Below, one piece after another: positions 52,901 to 64,000 of a stretch of DNA of 64,000 bases. The stretch covers positions 496,001 to 560,000 of the forward strand of contig JAKLMB010000023.1 of NCBI GenBank assembly GCA_022813625.1, in the 5' to 3' direction. The notes beneath the pieces are model-generated. The model searched no databases. It worked only from the letters and a program-made list of their open reading frames with translations, and was not told the DNA's origin. This stretch comes from Aaosphaeria pasadenensis (Eukaryota > Ascomycota > Dothideomycetes > Pleosporales). A program made the position numbers and the translations under genes. Each line of letters opens with the position of its first letter. The first letter of the stretch is position 1.

Positions 52901-55825
52901 ATGATTTGTGACGAAATTCAATAGATCCAGACTTATGGTCTCGTTCTATAGGCATTGATGATATTGGACTGCCCGTACGATAATTGTGTCAAGAATTCAG
53001 CCTCCTCGGAGCGAGTTTCGTACGTTGTACTTACTAAATCAGACACACGTATATTCGAGTATATTTCCCTGCTATAGAATAGATATGAAATCGTTCTGTC
53101 GTCATGCCCACAAAACCCGGCGCATAGCCTGCCTGCACGGAACATCCAAAGACGCGGGAACATGACCCATGGTTATCTATTCTCCGACATTCAGCTTCTA
53201 CAATAGGTACTATTTTTACTCGTGGAACGGTGAGGAACAGGCCGATGGACAGGCCGAAGCATTTTGGGGATGCCAGATTTTTGCTTCCTGGCGTAGTTAT
53301 TGTCTATGTATTACCATGGCTTCGGAGCAGGCTATCAGGATTTCCGAAACCCATCTTATCATAATCGCCGCCGTCGGAGAATACATGCGCTTGGGAGGTA
53401 TGACCTCATCCTTAGGTAATTCTGTTTGGGAGTGTAGTACTTGTTGGGTTTTAGACATACATTATTGCGATAATCACCTGGCACTGTAAGGGTGTAGTCA
53501 GATAAGCATAATTCTGAGGAGCTGGCTCCGAGGACGAGACGGGTGACCTATCGCCAGAGTCCACAAAAGCTCTTGTTGTTCATATCTGACGCGCCTATGA
53601 TGTCCGTACTGTAGAGTCATTACGAACCTGGCATTCGTTCATGTGCGAGATCTTGGTTCCGCGTTCTTGTCTTCTTCTGTGAGGTGTTGGGAAACGATAG
53701 CTTCTTGAGCCAACTGGAAGAATCCCTAGATTGTCTACACTCGTGCGCTGCGTCTCTATGACGTCCCTCGGATTTGGGAAATCCTAACAGCAGCATACCA
53801 TACCATACTTACCACAACCCAGAAACGATCAGGAATCGATGAGATAAGAGAAGAGGGATCCGGTCCGGGCCCGACGTCAAAAAAGAAAAGTAGGGTCCAC
53901 GTGGAGACTGGGTGTCAAAAGACTTGCATCCTGCATGACGCATATGCCCATTTCTAGAAGACGCCCGACCATGGACTTTTGTCCAAATTCCCATGGTCAT
54001 ACCAGCATCCAGTACCCATGATGGGGGACGCTGGGCTGTCGATTACCATCAGGGTAAGTAAGGCAGGGTGGAGGCCCGGCCATGATTGCGATGCCATTCC
54101 AATGGAGTTTCGAGACAATCCTGTTACCAGATAACACGTCACTTGCAGATCGCAGGTTGAAACTTGTTTCTATTTTCCGCGGACCTCCCTATCAGAGAGA
54201 GCAATTTGAAGGGTCGATCCGGGTGGACGCTGGGTTCAAGCCACGCCTGGTATTCGAGAAAAGTAAAAAGTAAGGCGGCTGATATGTTGTCTTAGTGGCT
54301 TGAGGCTGGAGGGATGAGGCTCGTGGCAGTACTCTTGCTCGTTGAGAGAGGTCGGATAAGTGGGGGCGAGAGACGTATGACGTGGGGCTGAGGAACGTCG
54401 ATCGTGTGTCTGAGGATCGAGTTTCGATCGCAAGTCAAGAATATTGTAACGTAACTTCTGGATTTGTACTGTTCGGCCTACGAGTACTCGTGCCGATTCA
54501 ACAGGTTTCGTTCTCCCTTATCATACTCGCACAGTGCAGTATGTCCAAGAGGATACTGGTAGATGGATATTACCCAATGCTGTGGTTGGTTACTGGTACA
54601 ATGTTTCGGGTGTCAGAGCAGGCAGGGTCGCCTAGAAAGAACAAGTTGCTGCAGGTACTGCCGTTGTGACGAATTAAAGATTTGGATATTTCGTAGATCA
54701 GTGCCCACAAGAATGGTTGTAACACTGTGCAGTCGTACTCATCGCCGATTTGGAAGAAATTGGTGGTCTTACCCGATGACGTTAACCTTTGAAGTCATAT
54801 CTGAAAAAGATGATCAACATAACCCAAGAAGGCCTCGACCAATGATCATCCCCACCGCCCAGGAATTTTAGATTCGAAACAATCACACAATTGACTTCCC
54901 TTGTCTGCGTGTCGGCAGCGCCTCAGCCTGTGCCCAGGAGTGGCTCGATCCCGGATTTTCAGTCAGGCACGCCGGGCTGCGTTGGGTTGTTCTTCCTTCA
55001 CGGAGTTGAGGGATTGGCCTTTCAACGTCATGGGCCCGCTTGGACCAAAAGAGGGAATCAAAGAGTGGAGGGGAGGGTAATTACGAGGTCAATTGTGGAG
55101 TTGTGGAGTGTCGATGGTGGAATGCAATTCTCGCCCTGGGGCCGATTCCGATCATGTCAACTAAGGGCAAAGACGGATAAATAGAATCCTCAAGTACCCT
55201 CTCTGGAACGATTGTTCTCTTTTTGATCTTTTCTCCATTTTCTCACGCAATTACCATTACATACGACCAACAAGAATAACCTGATACTATCTTGTACTGG
55301 CGTCTAGCGCAATTCACGCCATTCCCATACCATCCATTCACCATCCACCATACTACTCGCAGTAACACCATTCGCCATTCACACCACCGTCTGACCGGAA
55401 ATAGATCAGCTCCCGCTCACACCACTCCATTGCGATCCACCGGTTGCCCTCCCGCATTCGAATCATTTGTTTGGCTTCATCATTCTAACTTGCGTAACCC
55501 TTCTTTCTACTGGCTGCTTAGCTGTTCCCGCTCCGCATTACCCCCGAGCCAATATCAGAAGCCACCAGACCCCGCATACCCCAAAGAGGAGAAGAGAGGA
55601 GAGGACCCTTTCTCAGCTGCTTTTAACCCGGATATCCTTTTGAGCACTCCACCTTCTTATCATTCCCTGATAAACCCATATATTGCCTTCAGTTCGAAAC
55701 CAACAATACATCCAAATCACTCGTCTCATCACAATCCCATCACCATCTCGACATCAAGTTCGACATCAACCCCTTCGAACATCAAACATTGAACACCAGA
55801 CATCCAACCTTACCATACATTCACA
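49964..55825. other. 5.9-kb gene-poor region
   Basis: This is the longest stretch without a recognisable gene in the window. I read all six frames. The longest ORFs, of about 90-165 codons, have no family features, and none has a convincing splice-joined extension. TACGGAGTA occurs at 50434-50442, 51489-51497 and 51851-51859. The last 600 bp before 55826 are C/T- and CCAT-rich, like a long fungal leader, and belong to the next gene. No transposon ends, tRNA or rRNA are seen. Confidence 0.55.
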
Positions 55826-56375
55826 ATGGCCGAAGTACGTATTAGAATCTCCTCAGCTTTCCACCCCATATATTCTAACACATCCCCAGTCCGAGCCGCC
55901 CATGCAGCGATATCTTAAACTATCATCTCAACAAGAGAACATCCGCCGGAAACTCTCTCTCGAAACATCCACGATTCAATCACCCACAACACCCGATTTC
56001 CGATCAATGTCCTCATCACCCACCGAAAGTATGCAATCATCCATGCACTCATCCACCACAGCCACGGAGCCACACCTCCCCAGCCCAATGCCCATCCCAA
56101 TTCGACACCAACGACACAGCGTCGACTACACGGGCGACGACGCAAAGCGAACACTCTGCGACATCAACCAGCAGATGAAGGCCACCCTGACCGAGCTCCT
56201 GAACCAGAATCGCTCCGACGACAAGTACCGGGCGTGGGTGCAGGAGAAGCTGCTCGAGACGGAGCAGCAGATCAGGAAGCAGCGTCGTAGGCACTCGAGT
56301 GGCGATCGGGAGATGGCCGCTTCGATTGCGACGCACTTCAGTCCCACGCAGAGCTTCGCATCGCCGTGGCACTAG
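55826..56375 (+). CDS. Fungal protein of unknown function, coiled C-terminal half
   Basis: A first exon of only 9 nt (MAE; 55826-55834), a 55-nt intron with a CTAAC branch point, and exon 2 at 55890-56375 give 164 aa. Residues 4-95 are Ser/Pro-rich and disordered. The part that looks constrained is a helix at about 105-155 (KRTLCDINQQMKATLTELLN, DDKYRAWVQEKLLETEQQIR) ending in a basic RKQRRRHSS patch. I have the impression of relatives in other Dothideomycetes but no named family. The leader from about 55200 is long and pyrimidine-rich, consistent with good expression. No signal peptide or membrane segment. Confidence 0.75.
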
Positions 56376-58668
56376 ATGTGGAGATCGTACCGGTCTGACA
56401 GGACACTCAGATCGGTCTCCCTGACCACCATTGACTTTGGCATATCTGTTGTATTACCATTTGTATTTCTGACTTCCTTTGTTTTCCTCTTTATATCTTG
56501 TTACGATTTGAACGACTCAGGCGACACAGCGGGCATGGAAACTTGCATAACTCAAGAGTAGCGAAGACGGAAACCCTCATCACATTGTTGTTATACCAAC
56601 ACATCAACACAAACCCCCTAGAGATACCCCCATACACTCCCTCATTTGCATTTCATCGACAGCAATGAGCAGAAGAGAAAAATGATCGCGCGATGAAAAT
56701 GCGCTGGGCTGGCTTCACAGGCAATAGAAGCCTACTCAAACCTACCTATCTAGTAATGAATGAATTGAAATGTAACTTTTCACTCTGCGTATGGCTTGTA
56801 AAACTTCCTATCTTTGAAAAGAACGTACATACAATCTTGCAATTATGAAATCTTTACACTACCGTCTCCCTTCTGTGAGGTTCGAAATTCCCAAGAAATG
56901 CAAGCAAAACATGTCGATCGCATTTCGAAGCGAATCGTTTTATCATTCGACTGCACATCTACACGCACGTTTATCGCCATGCATGACATTGCGTTCGCGT
57001 TTTCCCAACTGATGTCGCCGCAGGAAACGATCGACCTCAACGGAAAATAAAAACATCATTTTGCATCTCTCATCTCAAGATGAAGAAAAATCGTTGATGT
57101 GTTGCATCGAAAAAGTTCACATACCACACTCCACAAGCCACACACCATCAGAGGGAGAGAGGTGGGAGGACTATCAGATTATGACCTCAACCCCCCCTTC
57201 AACAAGCATCCCCATCTTCGATCTCGCCACAACACCAACACCAACAACCATCCCCTAATGAATCCTCCGTAACATCAACACCATCCGCCCAATTTTACAT
57301 TCAATCATACATAATTTCTTCCAAAAACCTACCCCGGAAGATAGATAACAAAATCAGAATTCACAGGTCTGCCCGCGGCACTCACTGGCCGCGGACCATT
57401 TCCCCGCACCTCCCAACAAAAAATGGTTGCCAAAACGGTCAAAAACCCCAGCTTCTTGAACAAAAAACAAACGAACAAAAAGTTTAATAAACCCTGAACG
57501 GGCGCGAGAAAGCGGGGATGGTGATGTCGGAGGAAAGAGAAAGGAGGGTACGCCATCATCGGGAAGTAGTGTGCTCGATCTTTGATATTGTGGACAAGAT
57601 GGGAGAGCCACACCACACCTTTCCCCCCCGGCTGCTTTACCGAACTAGAAGAAGAACAGCGGCCAGCGACCGTTCAGGCGAACGAACAGTGGCCGGCCTG
57701 TGAATGGTAAGGGAAGGGCTGCGCATAGGTATCTACCACTCGTGTTGCGTGAAGATGTAGGGAAGAGAGAGGCATTGGGAGTGCCAGTATGCGGGGTGTG
57801 GGGCTGGGCTGGGCTGGGGGCTAGGCTGGCGTTGCGCTTTTGGTCTGTTGTTGGAAGCTTAGGAGATTGGGGATCGACAACGTGCGTCTGCATCTGCGTC
57901 TTGCGGCTGGCATCTGCGTTGTGGTGGAGCGTACGGGCGTTGTCGTTATGTATGGCGTAAAGGCAGGGTCTTGATGCAGATTGGTCTAATTGAGCAACTA
58001 AGGTTTGTATGATTCCAACTACGAGTATCTACTGGCTGAGAATGGAGGGTAAGGGAAGAATGGTGTGCCGCTGTTATCGCTCCGTTTGCTCGTTCGCACC
58101 CAAGCAAGAGTTGTATGTGCCCTTACTTTACACAATGATGAGGGTGTAGGTGAGCACTTCGGGAGCATGGATTATGGATGATTTATGATGGCATGTGCTT
58201 GTCTACTGGAAAGGACGAAGATAAGGGTATGATGCCTCTGGTTGGATTTTACCGCTTTGCTCGCTGCTCTCCATGCGCGTTGACGTCTTCACCACACCAC
58301 GCCATCTGATGCGCTGGATCGAGTTCGGGAGCACCTTGCTCGTTTATTCTAAGCGTCCGTTTATTGTCCATGTGAAGTTTCCAAAAAGGAGCTCGCTATG
58401 CGGGAAAGCTCGACGCGCCGAGATATCCGAAAGCAGTTGCTGCCTTTGTTTGTGCTTCGACGGTCGCTAACGGCAAGGCGTGGGTTTCTTTAACTGAATA
58501 GCTTGGACCCTTGATTTCCTAAATAGTGATGTGGGTCTCCGGTCAGAATGATGTGAGGCTTTTATCATTGGGTTGATGGTCGATTATTGCTGGACGTTTG
58601 TGGATGCATGCGGAAAATGTCATTGGATAGTTCCCATAGCTTTAGGACTGTTCCTTATCTACACCTCT
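56376..58668. other. 2.3-kb convergent intergenic region
   Basis: The region between two facing 3' ends contains a GGGCT repeat (GGGCTGGGCTGGGCTGG-like) at about 57798-57820. No coding frame with family features is found, and no RNA gene is recognised. Confidence 0.5.
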
Positions 58669-59643
58669 CTACACGGCTTCCTCAGGCGTTGCATCATCCG
58701 TGTACCCTTGTGCAGGGGAAGCCTGAGCTTCTCGTCGACGACGCACAGTCTCAAGGTCTGCTGCCCATAGTGCAGAGCTCACAGCCGCAGTGAGCAAGAA
58801 CAACATGCTAAAGCCAGGAATGAGCTGCAACATTAGATATATTGCACCGTACCAGGTGTATTGCCATCGTCGCCTCTTCACAAAGGCATCCCTCGCCTTC
58901 CTATCAAATCCACGCAGGTTGAAGTATCGCCAGTGCTGCAAAGGCCCGGCGCGATATCCCGTCAGGAAGAGGAACAACGGCACCCCGACGTAAGGCACGA
59001 AGTTGAGCGGAAGCAGTATGACGAATTCGGCAATCTGGCGGAACGAGAAGGGTCCATAGACCGAAGACCTTGTTGGTTTACCAAGGCGCTGGACCGGATT
59101 GTTCAAGGAGTCTTCGGACACCGGCCTGAACTGGCTGACGAGGTCGTCGTAGCCTTTGTGAACTAAGACCGCATCGAAGATGTCGACTTGCGACTCGTCC
59201 TATATCGACTTAGTATGGACCACATGCAATGGTCAGGCCATAACATACCACCAGAAAGCACTCAAAGAGTATAGCTACTGCAGCAGCACCCTCTCCCAGT
59301 ACCAAGAATGTACCGTTCACCCATGCGCTTCCTCCGCGGTGAAAGAGCGCTAGGAACGCTACCTGGGGGAGGTAGGCCCAGAGAAAGAGGTTTATATAGA
59401 CAAATAAGCTGAGAAGAAACGCAGGGAGAAGTCGAGCCTTCAATAGAGGGTATAGGAACGGATGCGCTGCGAAATAAATCACTCCCTACACTTTGTCAGT
59501 GTCCTGTTGCCTGCAGCTGGAACTGCTCTTTGAGGGCGCACCTTGAAGGGATATAAGCAGGCGTGCACATTATCTCTTGTGGGATAGATCAAGACTTGTG
59601 GTATTGATCTTATAGGATTCTGGCGCGGTCGTTGCTGCGGCAT
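58669..59643 (-). CDS. LDS/RRT8-like (EI24-type) integral membrane protein
   Basis: Three exons (59542-59643, 59249-59485, 58669-59199) encode 289 aa, with introns of 56 and 49 nt. Predicted membrane segments: GVIYFAAHPFLYPLLK (about 35-50), FLLSLFVYINLFLWAYLPQV (55-75), VLGEGAAAVAILFECFLV (95-113), IAEFVILLPLNFVPYVGVPL (170-190) and LMLQLIPGFSMLFLLTAAVS (240-260). The spliced DESQVDIFDAVLV segment lies between. The overall plan matches the fungal family containing yeast Lds1, Lds2 and Rrt8, which associate with lipid droplets and dityrosine spore-wall synthesis, and the EI24 fold. In a non-yeast mould the role is uncertain. The C-terminal tail is polar. Confidence 0.82.
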
Positions 59644-60114
59644 CTTCTCTCAATATGCGGATTTCTTTCTGTCAGAGATGTTCTGGTGATGGGATGTTGC
59701 CAGATGCGCTTGGCGATGACGCATGTCATCACATACGACAAAACGCGTTAAACTGTTTACATCCAAAATCACGTGGACAAATATTCACAACGTAGTATGG
59801 TAGGCAAGTGCCAGATGTTCGGAATCTTCAATGTCAAAGATTCAGCTCAATGACAAAACAAAAAAAGGGAGTTTAGGGGTTTACTCTCAACAAAAGCCAA
59901 ATATGTCACACTTGTGACCTTCGAGTACTCTATGTATAGACCCAAGTCCTCTCACAAAGACAGCTGATTCGCTGAATTGGTGCCGCAACGTAACACAAGT
60001 GTTGAAGCAAACATCTCTCCCCCGTTAACAGAGATGTCGCTGGTTATATCTCCTGCCAGTATCTCCTGAGTTGATTTTCTCCTCTCTATCCCATGGGGAA
60101 CAATTCTCCTCGCG
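59644..60114. promoter_or_regulatory. Divergent promoter region, LDS-like / orphan gene
   Basis: A 471-bp gap lies between two genes transcribed away from each other and presumably contains both promoters. No specific element is assigned. Confidence 0.45.
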
Positions 60115-61287
60115 ATGGAGACTACCACCATTAATGACTTGCTTGATGATCTCCTCTCATCTTCAGAGTCGTTCTTCGGCCGTGAAGGGAGAAACAATAC
60201 GTACGAGACTTTCTTTGGACGAATACCGGACGGCTATGGGGTTTTACATTTGCCACCTCACCTCCAGCCGCATCCTCTGCAGGAATACCTGAACTGGGGG
60301 TTCTCAGCTATGCCACGCTCTTATGATCAAGTGCCGTTGTATCGTTACCGTTACCGGCCAGCTCCTCAGCCTCGCAACCAAGGACGTAGCTCGACAAGAC
60401 TTACGGTGTTAGGATTCGCATTTCATCAGCCAGCGAGTTCAGGGATACAAGCTCGACGAGAAATTTTGGGCAGAAATGCTCTTGATGACGAACCAACATC
60501 ATCAACGGGGGAACGTACATCTTCACGCTTCGTTCATTCATTTCCTGAGTCGTTCGACTTCGGCGAATACGGTTGGAATGAATCCAGGTCGAGAGATGGT
60601 GACAGAACTGGCTACGCTGAGACTATATTGGAAGTCGAGGAAGTGGACGACAACGATGGTGGCAACGGCAATATCAACGGATACGTTGACGAAGCACGTC
60701 AGCAACCAGATATCGGAATGGGTACAAACGGTGGAAATGAAGTCAACACATACATTTCAAATACCAGATTGGATGACCACGACGTGCACGCTAACGCATC
60801 AGCATCGAGCAATCCCGAGGGCATCCCGACCTTTGCGCGCGACAACCAAGATTATTGGAATGCACAATGGCGAGAGTTCTACCAGCGTGAGCGTCAAATC
60901 GCGCAGAACGAAGCGTATCTGCGTACATTTCGACTCGATCTAGAGGCAGAGCGGAGGCGACTACGCCAACTCAGGCGGGACTCGATGCGACGAGAAAGGC
61001 GGGTTGACCCGCTGCATCCGAGTGCTCGACGTGGCCAGCACAATCTACCGAGTCGTTCTATGCGGCGTAGCCACCGACATCAGGACCGTGGAAACGGTTT
61101 CGAGAGACGGAGTGGGGGGCTGGGGGTTGTGCGTCCAGTCGTGGATGAAGACCAGCAGGTCCTTGATACTATTGCACGTCTTACAGAAGACCTTATAGTC
61201 CAAGAAAGCAACCAGCAGTTCCACGACAGCAACCAGTGGGACGATGATGCGTTTGATCAACTTGCACATCTTTCAGGCTTTGTGTAG
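60115..61287 (+). CDS. Hypothetical protein, 390 aa, with basic coiled coil
   Basis: A single-exon frame starts METTTINDLLDDLLSSSESF. I do not recognise a domain. About residues 130-245 are acidic and Asn/Gly-rich (EVEEVDDNDGGNGNINGY). Residues about 250-300 form a charged helix (WNAQWREFYQRERQIAQNEA, then Arg-rich LEAERRRLRQLRRDSMRRE), likely a coiled coil. The end is Gln/Asn/Asp-rich. The length, an ATG with a clean upstream region and continuous codon bias support a real gene, but it has no visible conserved core. It could be a lineage-specific protein. Confidence 0.6.
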   Translation: METTTINDLLDDLLSSSESFFGREGRNNTYETFFGRIPDGYGVLHLPPHLQPHPLQEYLNWGFSAMPRSYDQVPLYRYRYRPAPQPRNQGRSSTRLTVLGFAFHQPASSGIQARREILGRNALDDEPTSSTGERTSSRFVHSFPESFDFGEYGWNESRSRDGDRTGYAETILEVEEVDDNDGGNGNINGYVDEARQQPDIGMGTNGGNEVNTYISNTRLDDHDVHANASASSNPEGIPTFARDNQDYWNAQWREFYQRERQIAQNEAYLRTFRLDLEAERRRLRQLRRDSMRRERRVDPLHPSARRGQHNLPSRSMRRSHRHQDRGNGFERRSGGLGVVRPVVDEDQQVLDTIARLTEDLIVQESNQQFHDSNQWDDDAFDQLAHLSGFV

Positions 61288-63035
61288 GACGAAGTGTCTC
61301 GCATGTAAGCCAATTATTTTATCATCATATTAAGGTATCTAATTTTCATTGATAGCGAGTTGGTCAGCGGGATTGCCTTCTGCGAGGAAATGCCAAACCT
61401 GACACATGGAGTCGTCTTTCGGGTCAAGTTTTCTATTTCAATATTCGGGCGGAATTATGCACAGGTGGAAAGGATACCATATATTTATTAACGTTTTCGG
61501 GTCAGTCATGTACTTTTCCAATGTTGGTTTCAACTTTCATTATCCAAATTGAACATCGTGTCCTTGAATTTCGGGAAAATAGTTATTTCACTCCACTCCT
61601 ACAGCGACCAAACAATACAAAAAAGATTTCCTCCGTACCCATGATTCCCTAGTTATTCTAGAAACACCTTAGTGCCCCCGACGTCCTTGCACGTATCTCA
61701 AAGTACACTCATCGCTGCCTGGAAGCGGCTTAGCGGCAGGCGTTTTGCGCGCCCAATCGCATGCGGAAATCTCACGCTTTGCTTACACGGGCGAGAGAAA
61801 AAGACTCCCATCCCCACCCCAACGGTTCACACTAGAACGAGAATGGCAAACGCAGAGACAACAGTCTTCGACACTTTGTTGATGTTCATTCCTGAAAGAG
61901 TATGTTGAAGGATGTGAGGGCGGTGTCGTTGGGAGAGAGGAGCCGTGGAGCTGGGATGACAGCGCACTGGTTGGTGGGTTTAAAGTTTGTCAGGACTTTT
62001 GACCGGTTCGTATTGCGAGTGTTGCAACATTCGGGTTCGACGTATGAGGATTGAGAGTTCTTGAGGATGTCTGGGTTGTGGCCCCAGAATGTTGGTAGTA
62101 GACTTCGCACAGGAGACCGTCTCATCTCACTGTCTATACTCAGGCGTGCGTGAACGTTGAGCTCCAATAACATCATCTTCTAGAACTGCTTTACAGTGAA
62201 CGGATCACAGATAACCTCATCACTTTCCAAACACGACATCGAGTCAACCGACCTATCATTTGCCAATTCAGGAGCTGCAACGACACTGGCACTCGCCTTC
62301 ACCGACTTCTCACCCTCAAACCATTGCCCACTGTGCATGTCTGTACAGAGTAAAGATGTCCCCACAGACCTGCAGTTATCCCCATTAATCTCATTGTTTC
62401 CAACTCAAAGGTATTAGACTGCGGCAATAACAGTCGATTGATCACACATCGCCAATATGGCTATTTTCATTCGGCGGAAACGAATCCCTTCCGAGGAATG
62501 ACATGTGTGGACCCGCTTCTGCTGCCGCTATATGCCCCGAGTACCAACCGGCCCTCACCATATGAGCATCGACGAGAAAGGAGTCCGGGGGGACCATCTC
62601 CCCCATGTGCAATGTGCATACGATAGGACGGATATGGTGGAGATTTTTGTCTCGAAGAGTCCCGACGTCACGACTTGATTATGAGAACATGATTCATAGT
62701 TTCCTCTGTGGTCAATGCAGTGCACTTAAACAAGATTGAATACCATATCTCCATTCTTTCTACGTACTTGTGATATGCTATGTATCACCACCGATACCGA
62801 ATGCGCCGAGCGAACCTAATAGCCAAAAGGCGTATGCTTTACCCTAAAAACGTAACATTCGAATCCAAGAAAGTTCATTCTTCGTAAAAGACCCTAAGGT
62901 GTTTCCCAGCCACCCGCCCAATGCTCCTTTATTATATCCCAGAGACAAGTAGAACGCCTTTTAAATCATTACGTTCATAAGTCTCCGCTTCTATCATACA
63001 TCGAACAAACAAACAGCCGCAATTAAAGTACTTAT
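61288..63035. other. 1.75-kb intergenic region with possible decayed ORF
   Basis: The region separates the hypothetical gene from the 3' end of the zinc-finger gene. On the minus strand 61886-62365 is open apart from one TAG (see the pseudogene entry). Otherwise no feature is recognised. Confidence 0.45.
61886..62365 (-). pseudogene. Possible gene remnant: two same-frame ORFs split by one TAG
   Basis: A 61-codon frame (62365-62180) and a 96-codon frame (62176-61886) lie in the same phase, separated by TAG and one Lys codon (62177-62182). Together they read about 159 codons with a single stop. The protein text (e.g. LLSPNDTALTSFNILFQE at the end) does not look like low-complexity noise, yet no family is recognised and no plausible intron (the gap is too small) removes the stop. 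It may be a decayed gene or chance. Confidence 0.2.
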
Positions 63036-64000
63036 CTACACATTGTTAAAGTCCAAGAAGTCGTAGGTGGTCGAATCAAACGAAGTCAGATCGCTTATCG
63101 CATTCATCTCCAGATCGAACTGCGAGCACGTGCTGTCGGGCAGTGAGCTGAAAAGGTCTTCCAGCTCATCCCTAGGCTCGAATTTGAAATTGCTGCTGTC
63201 CTCTTCTCTGGGCTCGGCCGGTGATGTTGGCGGTGTCGAGAATGGATTTGATTGTATTGATGAATGAGATGGAGTCGAAGCATCTGTGCACGAGTTTTGC
63301 TGCGCTTCCGATTTAGCATCAAGACCAGACGATAGTGGTCGAGCATTTGCTGGGGACATTGGAGGGGTGTGTGTAGTTTGCGAAAGTTGTTGCAAGATGT
63401 TGAATGAAGCTACGTCGCCATTGAAGGAGTTGGATGAAGTGAAACTCTCTGTCTTGACTTGTGAAGCTTCAACATATTGGGAGGTATTGTAGCTGTTGTT
63501 ATGTTAGTATTTGAGACTATTGGGAGCTTGTACTTGCACATACCTGAACGAATTTGAAGAAGAGCTCATCGGATCGCTGAAGCTCTCCATTGTCGAGAAG
63601 GAGCGAGGAAGTCCATGCGTTTGAACCAACTCAAGATCTCCGAGGGGCGAAGGGGATTGACGAGCAGAGTAGATATCGGATGCAGGCGAGCCTGCAGAGA
63701 CCGACGAGGCTGCGGATGCCAACGCCCGTCGGGTTTTGTTTGCCTTTGTTGTCCTCTCTTCGATATCTGGTCGGTTCTTCTTGGGCCTACCGCGCTTTGC
63801 TTGCCGCCTGACGGCATCGGGGAATCCTCCAACGCACATGCCACGCTGGCGATGGCGAGTAAGAGCATCTTGTCTGGCGAATCCTGCGCCACAGGGACAC
63901 TTATATGGCTTATTGCCCGTGTGGATTTTGGCATGGCGCTTGAGATCGTGTTGGCGGACGAAGCACTTGCCACACTCATTGCATCGGAATTGCCTGTCTC
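63036..64000 (-). CDS. C2H2 zinc-finger transcription factor (5' part off-window)
   Basis: Exons 63544-64000 (continuing past the edge) and 63036-63492, with a 51-nt intron (GTATGT...AACAG, branch CTAAC), give the last 304 codons. Two C2H2-type fingers are visible at the cut end: RQFRCNECGKCFVRQHDLKR then HAKIHTGNKPYKCPCGAGFA, RQDALTRHRQRGMC. The CPCG spacing and the basic segment RRQAKRGRPKKNRPDIEERT (an AT-hook-like GRPKK) resemble fungal SWI5/ACE2-type factors. The remainder is Ser/Pro-rich with an acidic C-terminus (FKFEPRDELEDLFSSLPD, then DSTTYDFLDFNNV) that could be an activation domain. Probably a nuclear DNA-binding regulator. Confidence 0.88.

Noticed and set aside
53169..53489. 106-codon plus-strand ORF in the gene-poor region
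   Set aside because: No signal peptide, domain or plausible spliced extension; codon use unlike neighbouring genes.
55250..55275. ACATACGACCA resembling the start of fungal 5S rRNA
   Set aside because: Only the first few bases match; the internal control region and the pairing 3' end are absent.
1..64000. CRISPR arrays, integrases, transposon ends, phage genes
   Set aside because: None seen; the gene structure is eukaryotic and I found no terminal inverted repeats with target duplications.

Overview
The window is nuclear DNA of a filamentous ascomycete (Pezizomycotina). The evidence is short GT-AG introns, mostly 47-70 nt and often with CTAAC-like branch points, roughly one gene per 2.4 kb on both strands, and protein families typical of mould genomes (DUF3176 membrane proteins, a two-PHD Rco1, fungal SNF5 with a C-terminal Cys motif, GPI-anchored Ser/Thr/Pro wall proteins). 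A dothideomycete is my best guess for the class, but this is weak. I see no transposon, rRNA, convincing tRNA, CRISPR array or plasmid feature. Gene models were built by joining exons by eye, and every complete model closes in frame.

Layout. 0-4 kb: a DUF3176 membrane protein cut by the left edge, then ribosomal protein eL33. 4-9.6 kb: a minus-strand run of Rpn12 (proteasome lid), Sld2 (replication initiation) and mitochondrial dihydrolipoyl dehydrogenase. 9.9-13.3 kb: Sgd1/NOM1 and SRP14, head to head. 13.6-17.3 kb: a DOPA-dioxygenase-like protein and cytosolic AsnRS, divergent. 19.5-26 kb: Rco1 (Rpd3S histone deacetylase) and an EBP1/PA2G4-like protein. 27-36.3 kb: a secreted endonuclease/exonuclease/phosphatase protein, SNF5, Vps74, and a head-to-head pair of mitochondrial acyl carrier protein and complex I NDUFS8. 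36.9-40.9 kb: Rrp14/SURF6 and a conserved fungal protein of unknown role.

From about 41 kb onward the character changes to accessory. There are two short-chain dehydrogenases around an orphan polytopic membrane protein, a small SET protein with an atypical core motif, a GPI-anchored wall protein, a 5.9-kb stretch without a recognisable gene, two orphan proteins, a LDS/EI24-like membrane protein, and a C2H2 zinc-finger factor cut by the right edge.

How the genes relate. Most are housekeeping. Translation and ribosome biogenesis (eL33, AsnRS, SRP14, NOM1, Rrp14, EBP1-like) and mitochondrial respiration (LPD, ACP, NDUFS8) are prominent. ACP and NDUFS8 share one promoter region and both belong to complex I. 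ACP also supplies the octanoyl precursor of lipoate, which LPD reoxidises. No clearly new defence or mobile system is visible. The most notable items are the ACP/NDUFS8 bidirectional arrangement, a 9-bp motif (TACGGAGTA) concentrated in the gene-poor part, very small start-codon exons, the atypical SET protein and several conserved orphans.
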